Below, one piece after another: positions 50,816-58,969 of a stretch of DNA of 64,000 nt. The stretch spans positions 1-64,000 of the forward strand of contig CAKRFU010000012.1 of NCBI GenBank assembly GCA_934320845.1, read 5' to 3'. The position numbers and the translations under genes are program-made. The first letter of the stretch is position 1, and each line of letters opens with the position of its first letter. A model generated the notes under the pieces. The model saw only the letters and a program-made list of their open reading frames with translations. It had not been told where the DNA came from and did not search any database. This DNA is from an uncultured Lachnospiraceae bacterium. GTDB taxonomy: Bacteria > Bacillota > Clostridia > Lachnospirales > Lachnospiraceae.

Positions 50816-52372
50816 ATGGTAGCCATATATGTTCGTCAATCCCTCGATAAAAGAGACTCGCTCTCCATAGACTCACAAATAAACGACTGTATTACCCTAT
50901 GCAAACGAAACGGCTGGAATGATTACAAGATTTATAAAGACAAAGGCTGGTCGGCTAAAAATCTTGACCGCCCGGAATTTCAAAAAATGAACAACGATGT
51001 TGAAGCAGGACAGATTCACGCCGTTGTCTGCTACAAGATTGACCGTATCAGCCGAAGTATTCGTGACCTTGTAAATCTTATCGAAGATTACAATGAACTC
51101 GGCGTACACTTTGTATCTTTTGCTGACAACATCAATACTGCTGCCCCCGGCGGTCTTATGATGGCGACTTTGTTTGGCTCTTTGGCACAAATGGAACGTG
51201 AAGCCATTATTACAAGAGTCACTGACAACTACTATTACCGCTGTGAACGTGGATATTGGGGCGGCGGTCCTGCTCCGTACGGTTTCAATCTGAAAAAGAT
51301 TACTGAAAACGGCCAAAAGCATACTGTTCTTGAAATCAACAAACAGGAAGCGGCCGTTGTTAAACAATTTTTCAAATGGTATCTTGAACCTGATGGAACT
51401 ATATATGAAATACTGAAAAAAGCTGACAAAGCAGGTATCAAGACACGAAAAGGCGGTGCTTGGACGTCCAGAGTTGTTTCCGAACTTTTATCGAAACCTA
51501 TGTATGCACCTAACTCTATGGATATTTACAATTTTTATGCAGCCCAGGGAGTGCGTGTGCGTGTCACTCCTGAAGAGTGTGACGGCAAGCTTTCTCTTAA
51601 TGTCTTTGGAAAGCGTGACCGTAACAGCAAGCATCCGAAGCGTTCACGTCCGGTAAATGAAATGACTCTTGCAATATGTAAAAATCCTCCGATTATCGAT
51701 AGCGACACTTTTCTTAAAACACAATTTAAGAAAAAGGCAAAACTGCAGGTTTCTCCTCGCAACGGTACCTCTAAAACCACAATGCTCAGCGGTCTTGTAA
51801 AATGTGCCTATTGCGGCAGGGCAATGTCCCCATGCGGAAGTTCCCGCGGTTCCAAATATTTCACATGTTCCGGAAAGCGAAATTATGCAGCCGGTACCTG
51901 CATTTCAAAAAGTATAAAAATTGAAAAGTTAGAACATATCGTTACAGATGATATTCTTCGCTATGTTACAAATCCAAAAGTTATTGATATGTTTCATGCA
52001 ATGCAAAGCTCAAAACTCAGTGCTGAGCAAAATCATAAAATAAATCTTTTACAGCAAGAAGCCGCAAAGCTTGATATTGAAATAGAAAATCTTTTAGATG
52101 CCTGCTCCGCCGGTAATGCTACTGCTATCGAATATCTCAACAAACGAATAGAAAAGATAGATGCAAGGAAACATGAATTGCTGAACCAAATAAACGATAT
52201 AAAAAAAGATACCGAGAATGTTATAAGTCTCTTTGCCGGTATTGAAATTGAAAATGTACCTAATATCTTGGCAAATGGTTCTATAGAAGAGAAAAAAAAT
52301 GTCTGCCAGTTTTTTGTACAGGAAATTATGTTCACAAATACTGAAGATGTAAAGGTTTATTATAAAATGTAA
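50816..52372 (+). CDS. Prophage large serine integrase
   Basis: 518 residues from MVAIYVRQSLDKRDSLSIDSQ, with AAAGGAGG seven bases upstream (an ATG at 50717 has none). Resolvase domain: nucleophile Ser9 in YVRQS, KDKGWSAKNLDRPEFQKM, VVCYKIDRISRSIRDL and GSLAQMEREAI. The recombinase domain follows, then a zinc ribbon (CAYCGRAMSPCG...C...C) near 355-390 and a coiled coil. It sits 120 bases from attR, the standard place. It is the integrase for the 13600/52503 junctions; a directionality factor was not identified. Confidence 0.95.
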   Translation: MVAIYVRQSLDKRDSLSIDSQINDCITLCKRNGWNDYKIYKDKGWSAKNLDRPEFQKMNNDVEAGQIHAVVCYKIDRISRSIRDLVNLIEDYNELGVHFVSFADNINTAAPGGLMMATLFGSLAQMEREAIITRVTDNYYYRCERGYWGGGPAPYGFNLKKITENGQKHTVLEINKQEAAVVKQFFKWYLEPDGTIYEILKKADKAGIKTRKGGAWTSRVVSELLSKPMYAPNSMDIYNFYAAQGVRVRVTPEECDGKLSLNVFGKRDRNSKHPKRSRPVNEMTLAICKNPPIIDSDTFLKTQFKKKAKLQVSPRNGTSKTTMLSGLVKCAYCGRAMSPCGSSRGSKYFTCSGKRNYAAGTCISKSIKIEKLEHIVTDDILRYVTNPKVIDMFHAMQSSKLSAEQNHKINLLQQEAAKLDIEIENLLDACSAGNATAIEYLNKRIEKIDARKHELLNQINDIKKDTENVISLFAGIEIENVPNILANGSIEEKKNVCQFFVQEIMFTNTEDVKVYYKM

Positions 52373-52448
52373 ACTGTATTTGCATTTAAACCATCTTTAC
52401 ATTCAAATTATATTGACATTTTAATTTATTATTGTATATTAGATTAAC

Positions 52449-52474
52449 AAAAAGCCTTGTTTTATAGGCTTTTT
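52449..52474 (+). terminator. Terminator of the integrase gene
   Basis: AAAAAGCC/GGCTTTTT around a 10-base loop, T-run on the plus strand, between integrase stop and attR. Confidence 0.75.
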
Positions 52475-52481
52475 GTTGTAC

Positions 52482-52505
52482 TTCATACTGCGTCTAGTGT
52501 TGACA
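52482..52505 (+). repeat. attR of the prophage
   Basis: The phage arm TTCATACTGCGTCTA (52482-52496) is the exact reverse complement of the attL arm (13610-13624), followed by the core TGTTGA (52498-52503). Deacetylase homology resumes right after. Confidence 0.8.
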
Positions 52506-52792
52506 GTCTTGACTGGAAAAACTACGGTGTTGATTCAATCCTTACCACTGTCTTGAACCACAAACATCTGGGCAACGGTTCTATTATACTTTGCCACAAT
52601 GGTGCAAAATATACTGCAAAAGCACTTCCACAGCTTATTGACGGTCTAAAAGAAAAAGGCTTTGAACTCGTAAAAATGTCTGAACTTATATATTCTAAAG
52701 ACTATGAAATGGATACTGAGGGACGCCAGCATAAAATAAATACATCAGACAAAGTGCCTGATAACAGCAGTTCCCCGACTCCTCAGCCGTAA
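52498..52792 (+). pseudogene. PdaB-like polysaccharide deacetylase, C-terminal piece
   Basis: This piece resumes with VDSLDWKNYGVDSILTTVLNHKHLGNGSIILCHN, the fourth and fifth motifs of the carbohydrate esterase 4 fold, and ends in a Ser/Pro-rich tail at 52792. No start or ribosome site exists. Joined to 2785-3052 and 13274-13604 it completes an uninterrupted 295-residue protein. As it stands it is untranslated. Confidence 0.88.
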
Positions 52793-52826
52793 TTTCAGCA
52801 AGTCAAATAATTTACAGTAATCAAAA

Positions 52827-52871
52827 AAAGCGGCTAGATGCCTTTTTAATCAAAAAACATTTAACCGCTTT
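52827..52871. terminator. Convergent terminator after the deacetylase
   Basis: AAAGCGG/CCGCTTT with a long AT-rich loop between the plus-strand deacetylase and the minus-strand receptor remnant. Confidence 0.5.
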
Positions 52872-52882
52872 AATGTTATAAA

Positions 52883-53532
52883 TTAAGCCTGCTCTTTAAT
52901 AAGCTGAAATTTTCCAACAAGTCCGTTAAGGCTTTCAGACTGAGCAGATAACTCTTCACTTGTTGCCGATGTTTCCTGTGCTGATGCCGAATTACTCTGG
53001 ACAACTCCTGAAATTCTTTTTGCTTTCCTCTGCATGTTCAACTGCTGTAAGGACTGACTGATATGATTCTTCTGCTTCCTGCGCAACATTTTCAGCCATA
53101 TTGCTTACATTTTCAACTGTTGCCGTGAGCTCCTCAACTGCACCTGCCTGGTCTGTTGCTCCTTCTGCAAGCACCTGTGCTCCTTCTGCGAGCTGTTCTG
53201 AACCGGCTGCCACCTAATCCGATGCCTCCTTTATCTTACTCAAAGTAAAACTTAAATCAGTTCTAAGTGCTCTCATCGCCATTATAAGTCCGTTGAATTC
53301 GCCAACATACTTTTCTTCTATCTTAGTACGAACCGTAAAGATTCTTCTTAATATTATCTCCTGTTGTTTCTACTGTATTCAAATATTGTGCTGTTTTTTC
53401 GCTATCAGTAGTTGTCATAGACCATAAAACCAACTTACCTTCTACTTTCTGTTTTTCAAAATATTTCTCCATAGTTCCTCGTTTCTGTGCACATCTGTAC
53501 ATGAAAAATGTATCAGGTGCACACTGATACAT
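52883..53532 (-). pseudogene. Methyl-accepting chemotaxis protein remnant
   Basis: Fragments of one receptor occur in successive frames: an N-terminal sensor-like piece (EKTAQYLNTVETTGDNIKKNLYGSY), a middle RTDLSFTLSKIKEASD followed by a stop, then the signalling helix GSEQLAEGAQVLAEGATDQAGAVEELTATVENVS, a frameshift near 53030, and the C-terminal SNSASAQETSATSEELSAQSESLNGLVGKF. Full-length receptors are about 550 residues; most of the ligand domain is missing. It is host, not phage, DNA and is clearly decayed. Confidence 0.82.
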
Positions 53533-53727
53533 TCATTCAACTACTGCTACATGTTAAGCTTTATCTAAACTAATTCAAATTCCATCTAATTCTTATAATT
53601 AAGCAAGATTTTTATATACGTTTTATCTTATTTTTTACACTAAATCACAGTGATTTTAAAAAAAGAAGATTTTTTGTTTATATTCATTGTATTATATATA
53701 CGTTAAAGCAGCCACAACGAAAATAAA

Positions 53728-53756
53728 TTGACTAAGCATTTCTTAAATGATACAAT
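53728..53756 (+). promoter_or_regulatory. Promoter of the 148-residue gene / Na-Pi transporter
   Basis: -35 TTGACT (53728-53733), 17-base spacer, -10 TACAAT (53751-53756), 45 bases before the ATG at 53802. The gap 53533-53801 otherwise holds no gene. Confidence 0.65.
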
Positions 53757-53801
53757 CAAGCCGATGTGTCTTACTAATGAAATTGGGAAAGGAGTGTTCA
53801 T

Positions 53802-54248
53802 ATGTGTTTTAGAAAAAAGCTTGTATTACGATTTGTTTTTATTCTATTTTTTCTGATTCCAAATATCTGCACAGCTTCATTGCTTACGGATGATGTATTT
53901 GGAATGGCACATTACGATACACATTACTCTTCTCATTCGATTAATACCCATTCATCAAAAGGCATACATAATAATTCTGAAACTATTACTGACGAGAGCT
54001 ATCGTTTTTTCTCATTATGTATGACAGATACTTTTAATACATCAGAAACATTTCAAATAAATCAATTTATAAATCTTTGTAACAGACAATCAAGAGTTTT
54101 TAAATACTCTCTTTTTATTGTGTCATTCTTTTTATTATCAGGATACTGTTTCTTTGAATCAGAATTTTTTTCTATATTCATCGGATATATAACTAAACTC
54201 ATAACTATCTATATTCATAAATCAGACGGAAAAAAAAGACTCGCCTAA
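53802..54248 (+). CDS. Exported or membrane protein of unknown function
   Basis: 148 residues. An N-terminal signal-like hydrophobic helix (LVLRFVFILFFLIPNICTASL) is followed by a polar Ser/His/Asn/Thr-rich region and a second membrane segment (YSLFIVSFFLLSGYCFFESEFFSIFIGYIT). GGAG precedes the ATG. It is 60 bases ahead of the phosphate transporter, so it may be co-expressed. No family recognised. Confidence 0.6.
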   Translation: MCFRKKLVLRFVFILFFLIPNICTASLLTDDVFGMAHYDTHYSSHSINTHSSKGIHNNSETITDESYRFFSLCMTDTFNTSETFQINQFINLCNRQSRVFKYSLFIVSFFLLSGYCFFESEFFSIFIGYITKLITIYIHKSDGKKRLA

Positions 54249-54308
54249 ATTCTAATTTCACCAATAACCTTTATTTCGTATACTTTCTTTTAGGAGGATT
54301 TTAATAAT

Positions 54309-55961
54309 ATGAGTCTTACAAATATAATGGGACTACTGGGCGGTCTTGCTTTATTTCTCTATGGAATGCAGATGATGAGCAATGGCCTTGAACTTGCTGC
54401 CAGAAATCAAATGCGCGACATTATGAAAAAAATAACATCTAACAGAATTATAGGCGTATTAACGGGAGCTCTAATCACAGCCGTAATCCAATCTTCATCA
54501 GCTACAACTGTTATGGTTGTCGGCTTTGTAAATTCAGGTATTATGACACTTGAACAGGCCACATGGATTATAATGGGTGCAAATATAGGTACTACAATCA
54601 CCGGTCAGCTTATTGCTCTTGATGTCGGAGCGATAGCACCTCTTTTCGCTTTTATAGGTGTCGCCGCTGTTGTATTTCAGAAAAATGAAAAGCTTAAACA
54701 TTTTGGCGAAATCCTTGCCGGACTTGGTGTTTTATTTATCGGCATGACTATGATGAGTTCTTCCATGGAACCACTTGCAAACCAGCCGGAATTTGTAAAT
54801 ATACTTGCAAAAGTCCAAAATCCTATTGTCGGAATTCTTATGGGTATGATATTTACAGCCATAATCCAGTCTTCTTCCGCATCTGTAGGTATCCTTCAGG
54901 CACTCGCTGCAAGTGGTGTCATAGGACTTAACAGTGCAGCCTATATACTTTTTGGGCAAAATATAGGCACATGTATAACAGCCCTGCTCGCTTCAATCGG
55001 CACAACTACAAATGCTAAAAGAACAACTTTGATACATATCATGTTTAATGTTTTTGGAACAATTATATTTACAATTTTGTGTCTTGTAACTCCTCTTATA
55101 AGCATAATACAAAATATAACTCCGACAGCAGTTCCTTCGCAGATTGCTAATCTTCATACATTATTTAACATTGTCACGACACTGTTACTGCTTCCAGTCG
55201 GAACCATGCTCCCCAAAATTGCCTCTCTTATCCTGAGAGATTCAAAAAATGAGGCAATCGGCGAAAATGGCATGTCCGTAAAATATCTGCTTGACCCTAA
55301 AAATATACATACAGAAACTACTATGATATCAGTTATCTGCATTGAGGGAATACGCAATGAAATTTTAAGAATGACTGAAATGGCAAAAGAAAATATTCAT
55401 GATTCATTTGATGTATTTATGCATGGAGATATAAAGAAATATGAAAAAGTTGAAAATCGTGAAAAATATGTGGATTTTCTAAATAAGGAAATATCAAGAT
55501 ACATAACAAATGCAATTACTCACGAGGCAACAAAAGCCGGAAGCCAGATTTTCAATTCTTTCTATACAATCACAAGTAATATTGAGCGCATAAGTGACCA
55601 CGCTATCAACATTGCAGGCTACTCTAAAATGATTGAAGAAAAAAATATTTCATTTTCAGACAATGCCAACAATGAAATCGATGAGATAAAAGATATTTGT
55701 GATAAAACAATGGATATGCTGCTTCAAAAACCGGATAATATAATAAAGTGGCATGAAAATGTTATCTGCATGGAACAAAAAATTGACGATATGACAGTAC
55801 AGTTTAGAAATAATATGTACGAACGCATTCAAAAAGGGCTTTGCACTGATGAGGGAAGTATACTTTTCTCAGAAATGCTTACTGACTTTGAACGTGTTGG
55901 AGACCATGCACTCAACATATCAAATGAGATGCTGAAAATTACAATGAAAGAAATAGTATGA
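54309..55961 (+). CDS. Na/Pi cotransporter family protein with PhoU-like tail
   Basis: 550 residues. Two inverted repeats each carry the transport signature: AVIQSSSATTVMVVGFVNSG (about 58) and AIIQSSSASVGILQALAASG (about 185), within about eight membrane segments. The C-terminal 200 residues form a PhoU-like helical domain (TITSNIERISDHAINIAGYSK ... DFERVGDHALNISNEM). It takes up or exports phosphate with sodium. AGGAGG precedes the ATG. Confidence 0.93.
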   Translation: MSLTNIMGLLGGLALFLYGMQMMSNGLELAARNQMRDIMKKITSNRIIGVLTGALITAVIQSSSATTVMVVGFVNSGIMTLEQATWIIMGANIGTTITGQLIALDVGAIAPLFAFIGVAAVVFQKNEKLKHFGEILAGLGVLFIGMTMMSSSMEPLANQPEFVNILAKVQNPIVGILMGMIFTAIIQSSSASVGILQALAASGVIGLNSAAYILFGQNIGTCITALLASIGTTTNAKRTTLIHIMFNVFGTIIFTILCLVTPLISIIQNITPTAVPSQIANLHTLFNIVTTLLLLPVGTMLPKIASLILRDSKNEAIGENGMSVKYLLDPKNIHTETTMISVICIEGIRNEILRMTEMAKENIHDSFDVFMHGDIKKYEKVENREKYVDFLNKEISRYITNAITHEATKAGSQIFNSFYTITSNIERISDHAINIAGYSKMIEEKNISFSDNANNEIDEIKDICDKTMDMLLQKPDNIIKWHENVICMEQKIDDMTVQFRNNMYERIQKGLCTDEGSILFSEMLTDFERVGDHALNISNEMLKITMKEIV

Positions 55962-56032
55962 TGCAAGGGTCAAACCAACATCATAGTAGCAAAATACAAC
56001 CTTAAAACCTCTTACTTAATCAATCTAAAAAA

Positions 56033-56072
56033 CCCCCTGCCTTACAGATAATCTTATCTGTAAGACAGGGGG
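56033..56072. terminator. Bidirectional terminator after the Na/Pi transporter
   Basis: CCCCCTGCCTTACAGATAA pairs with TTATCTGTAAGACAGGGGG, with A-rich and weak T-rich flanks. It serves the transporter (plus) and the Big2 protein gene (minus). Confidence 0.8.
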
Positions 56073-56104
56073 TAAAATAATCACTTATATTTACACTTTA
56101 TAAA

Positions 56105-57112
56105 CTAAAATCTCTTGTACTCAATTGTTCCTGTAGTTTTAGGTGCATCAATATTTCTTAAATCAGCTTTTTTAATCTTTACATTCTTTTTCTTTACAGT
56201 AAATGTAAAGCCCTGCTTAGTACCTGCTTTAATATTGACTTTTTTGTTCTTAATAGAATATGTAGCTACAGTTTTTCCGCTAAGCGTTTTAATTGTAATT
56301 TTAAGCTTTTTGATTTTTGTATCTGTATGATATGAATTATTTAAAATATTTGCTTTCATAACCAGATTTCCTTTTTTATCATAAGAAACCTTATATACGT
56401 CAACGCCTGTTTTTCCATATACAACAGATGATACAGGTGTTTTGCTCTTAGAATATACATTTTTCTTTACTGAAACCTTGCAAGTAAGCTTTGTTCCATC
56501 TGAAAGTTTTGCCGTAATAGTTGCAGAACCACTCTTTTTAGCCTTTACAAGTCCCGTTGATGAAACAGAAGCTACTTTACTGTTGCTTGAAGACCAGCTT
56601 ACGCTTCCATCTGCATTTGATACTGAGAGCTTGTGATTAAATCCTTCTGTTATTGTAAGCTTTGTATTGCTTATAGATGTCTGATTAGGATCACGCACAA
56701 CTTCTAAATCATATATTGCATCTGCATTTAATGATATTTCAACTTTGTATGTAGAATCTGCTGTCGGTGTCCACTTATATCCCCAGCAATAGCATTTTGC
56801 AGTATCTGAATATACCCAATCAGAAGAAACTATCGGTACAACTCCTAAATATTCTCCATCCTGATAATATGATATTGTTCCACTGACATTTTCCGTTGCA
56901 TATAAAAATGTATATGTCTGCTTGCCACCAACAACGTTAAACTCATATGGTTTTTCCTCAGATGCCGATACCGATACATCTCCACTTGAATAAATTTTGA
57001 CATAGTCAGTGTCTGCTGCCTTACTCTGCTTTGGTGCACTCCATACACTTCCTACAGCTACTGCCGCAGTCAATAATACTGCTCCTGTCTTTTTCAATAA
57101 ATTTGTTCTCAT
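56105..57112 (-). CDS. Secreted protein with Big2 (Ig-like) domain
   Basis: 335 residues from MRTNLLKKTGAVLLTAAVAVGSVWSAPKQSKA, a Sec signal peptide ending near AKA. An N-terminal beta-rich domain (about 35-150), a Big2 domain at about 155-225 (LTITEGFNHKLSV ... WSSSNSKVASVSSTGLVKAKKSGSATITAK), and a C-terminal FxLYD-like domain with many lysines. No LPXTG anchor, so it is probably released or bound noncovalently. AAAGGAGG precedes this start. Confidence 0.87.
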   Translation of the reverse strand: MRTNLLKKTGAVLLTAAVAVGSVWSAPKQSKAADTDYVKIYSSGDVSVSASEEKPYEFNVVGGKQTYTFLYATENVSGTISYYQDGEYLGVVPIVSSDWVYSDTAKCYCWGYKWTPTADSTYKVEISLNADAIYDLEVVRDPNQTSISNTKLTITEGFNHKLSVSNADGSVSWSSSNSKVASVSSTGLVKAKKSGSATITAKLSDGTKLTCKVSVKKNVYSKSKTPVSSVVYGKTGVDVYKVSYDKKGNLVMKANILNNSYHTDTKIKKLKITIKTLSGKTVATYSIKNKKVNIKAGTKQGFTFTVKKKNVKIKKADLRNIDAPKTTGTIEYKRF

Positions 57113-57225
57113 TTTGCCTCCTTTGATTTTCAATTCATGCTTTTATTTGGCTTTTAAGAAAAAGCCGAGTTTCATTATATCACAGTCTTCCCTGATTATC
57201 AAATAGCGACCTGCTTTAGAACACA

Positions 57226-58263
57226 TCACTCAACCTTTATCTCATAAAAGAATACATCATCATCATCTTTCACTGTATATTCGTAGCCTGATTCTCTTAT
57301 TATATTTTCCCAAAATCTTACGGAAATTTCATTTTTCTTTAACGCACATACAGCACATATGCCCTTATTCTTTTTCCACAATTCTCTTACTATTTCTGCC
57401 GCAATATGCTTTTTTCTGTATCTTCTCAATATAAATATTTCTTCTATATAAAAGTCAGCCTCCGCAGGTTCTTTTTTCTTATCGGGAAATAAAAATACAA
57501 CTAAACCTGCTGTCTTATTTTTATATTTTACTATATACGGCCTTTTTTCATCCATCTCATAATATTCTGAAAGTCTGTCTGGTATAAACAGTGCATCATC
57601 AGTCATACACTCGCCCATCCACTCTGCATAAGCTGACAGTTCATACATATACATATTAAATAATCTTTCAAATGTCTTTTTATGATTATCAGCATACGTC
57701 AGATAAAAACCTTCACCTGAAATATAAACATTTTCATCATTATCATTTTTTTCAGTCATTCCACAAATTCCGCATATAAATTTTTCAGTTTTCTTTAAAC
57801 TTTCTTCCCCGCAAAACCTTTCTTTATCCCCGGTATCTCTAATTGACAATTTTCCATAATAATCAAGACCTACATGCTCACACCATCTTGAAAACCCTGT
57901 TTCAAACGATTCTGTTGCATATTCTTCATCGTATCCGTGAGAAACCATTATTCCGCATCTTATTTTTTCGCCATCTTTTTTCAATGCATTCTCAAAAAAT
58001 TCCTCATCTTCAAAAGCTAAATCCATCAACTCTTTTACCATATCACTACAATAAAAAGAATGTATAGGCGTAGCTATAATAACAGCATCATATTTTGGTA
58101 TTTCTAAAAGTACAGAATCAATTTCTTCCTCGTAGAGATTGTAAATTTGATATTTCATTTTCATATTATTAAGAAATACTGCTGCATTTTTACACATTGC
58201 AACAGTATTTCCCTTTGCATCCGGACTTCCTAATAATATGCACACATTATCACAATTATTCAT
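57226..58263 (-). CDS. NAD(P)H-dependent FMN reductase-like / GNAT acetyltransferase fusion
   Basis: About 345 residues. An N-terminal flavodoxin-like domain of the NADPH-dependent FMN reductase type (VCILLGSPDAKGNTVAMCKNA ... AVIIATPIHSFYCSDMVKELMD) spans 1-180. The C-terminal 150 residues look like GNAT (FYIEEIFILRRYRKKHIAAEIVRELWKK ... VRFWENIIRESGYEY). The start is uncertain: ATGs cluster at 58263-58275, after GAGG; the longest frame (58365) overlaps the neighbour. Substrates unknown. Confidence 0.75.
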   Translation of the reverse strand: MNNCDNVCILLGSPDAKGNTVAMCKNAAVFLNNMKMKYQIYNLYEEEIDSVLLEIPKYDAVIIATPIHSFYCSDMVKELMDLAFEDEEFFENALKKDGEKIRCGIMVSHGYDEEYATESFETGFSRWCEHVGLDYYGKLSIRDTGDKERFCGEESLKKTEKFICGICGMTEKNDNDENVYISGEGFYLTYADNHKKTFERLFNMYMYELSAYAEWMGECMTDDALFIPDRLSEYYEMDEKRPYIVKYKNKTAGLVVFLFPDKKKEPAEADFYIEEIFILRRYRKKHIAAEIVRELWKKNKGICAVCALKKNEISVRFWENIIRESGYEYTVKDDDDVFFYEIKVE

Positions 58264-58336
58264 ATCCATCCTCATTCTTATTAATATATTTATATATTTT
58301 ATATTCTGTTCACTCGCAAACCTGTAATTTCCAATA

Positions 58337-58909
58337 CTACTCTTTAATAAATGAGAGCATTCCATCTACAAAATCAAGTCCCACTTTATAAAGACAATAT
58401 AACAGCACTATTGCCAGAATCCAAACTAAAACCTTATATAAAATATAGCCTTTTGCAAACTCCTTTTTATACTCAGGTGTCTTTTTGCTAAATGCCATTA
58501 CCAGTATATATATAAATCCTATTATTGGTATTCTCATATAACAGAATGTCTGAAACCAGTTTCCTATGTGTCCGGCTTTTTTTACTTTCACTTCGCGTAT
58601 ATTTTGTTTTTGTTCTTCAGACAATTCTGTTTTGACACTCTTATCTTTTGTCTCATCCTCTTTTATAATTTTATTTTTCTCAATTTTCGTTTTATTTTTG
58701 TTTTCACTTACCTTTTCTTTATCATCATTAGATAAATCTTCAACTTTTTCTTCCTTTTTTTCTTCTTCCGTTTTGTCCTTATCAAAGGATATGTCATCTG
58801 CCCCGAAATAATTTTCGTGGGCAGCTACAATATCTTTAAGTGACATTTCCTCAAAAGATGAGTCTATACTTTTCACGAGTTCATCAATGTCATTTTTATT
58901 TTCTTCCAT
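58337..58909 (-). CDS. Membrane protein with charged N-terminal domain
   Basis: 190 residues. An acidic then Lys/Glu-rich cytoplasmic part (about 1-110) is followed by two membrane segments (IPIIGFIYILVMAFS about 127-142; GYILYKVLVWILAIVLLYCLYKVGLDF). It lies 60 bases downstream of the penicillin-binding protein gene, same strand. No family named; a role linked to the cell wall is only suggested by neighbourhood. Confidence 0.65.
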   Translation of the reverse strand: MEENKNDIDELVKSIDSSFEEMSLKDIVAAHENYFGADDISFDKDKTEEEKKEEKVEDLSNDDKEKVSENKNKTKIEKNKIIKEDETKDKSVKTELSEEQKQNIREVKVKKAGHIGNWFQTFCYMRIPIIGFIYILVMAFSKKTPEYKKEFAKGYILYKVLVWILAIVLLYCLYKVGLDFVDGMLSFIKE

Positions 58910-58969
58910 TTATTTTCTGATTCCTCCTTTATTTGATGCTGTTCACTTTTACAGTACAAACAGTACCCG

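Larger units (their letters stand above)
13600..52503. mobile_element. 38.9 kb contractile-tailed prophage
   Basis: A full temperate phage lies between deacetylase pieces 2 and 3. It has a lysis cassette, tail, baseplate, head and packaging genes (minus strand), a late activator, replication genes, a divergent repressor switch, cargo genes and a large serine integrase beside attR. All structural frames look open, so it may be inducible. The only broken gene seen is a small RHH regulator at 46053-46182. Confidence 0.93.
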
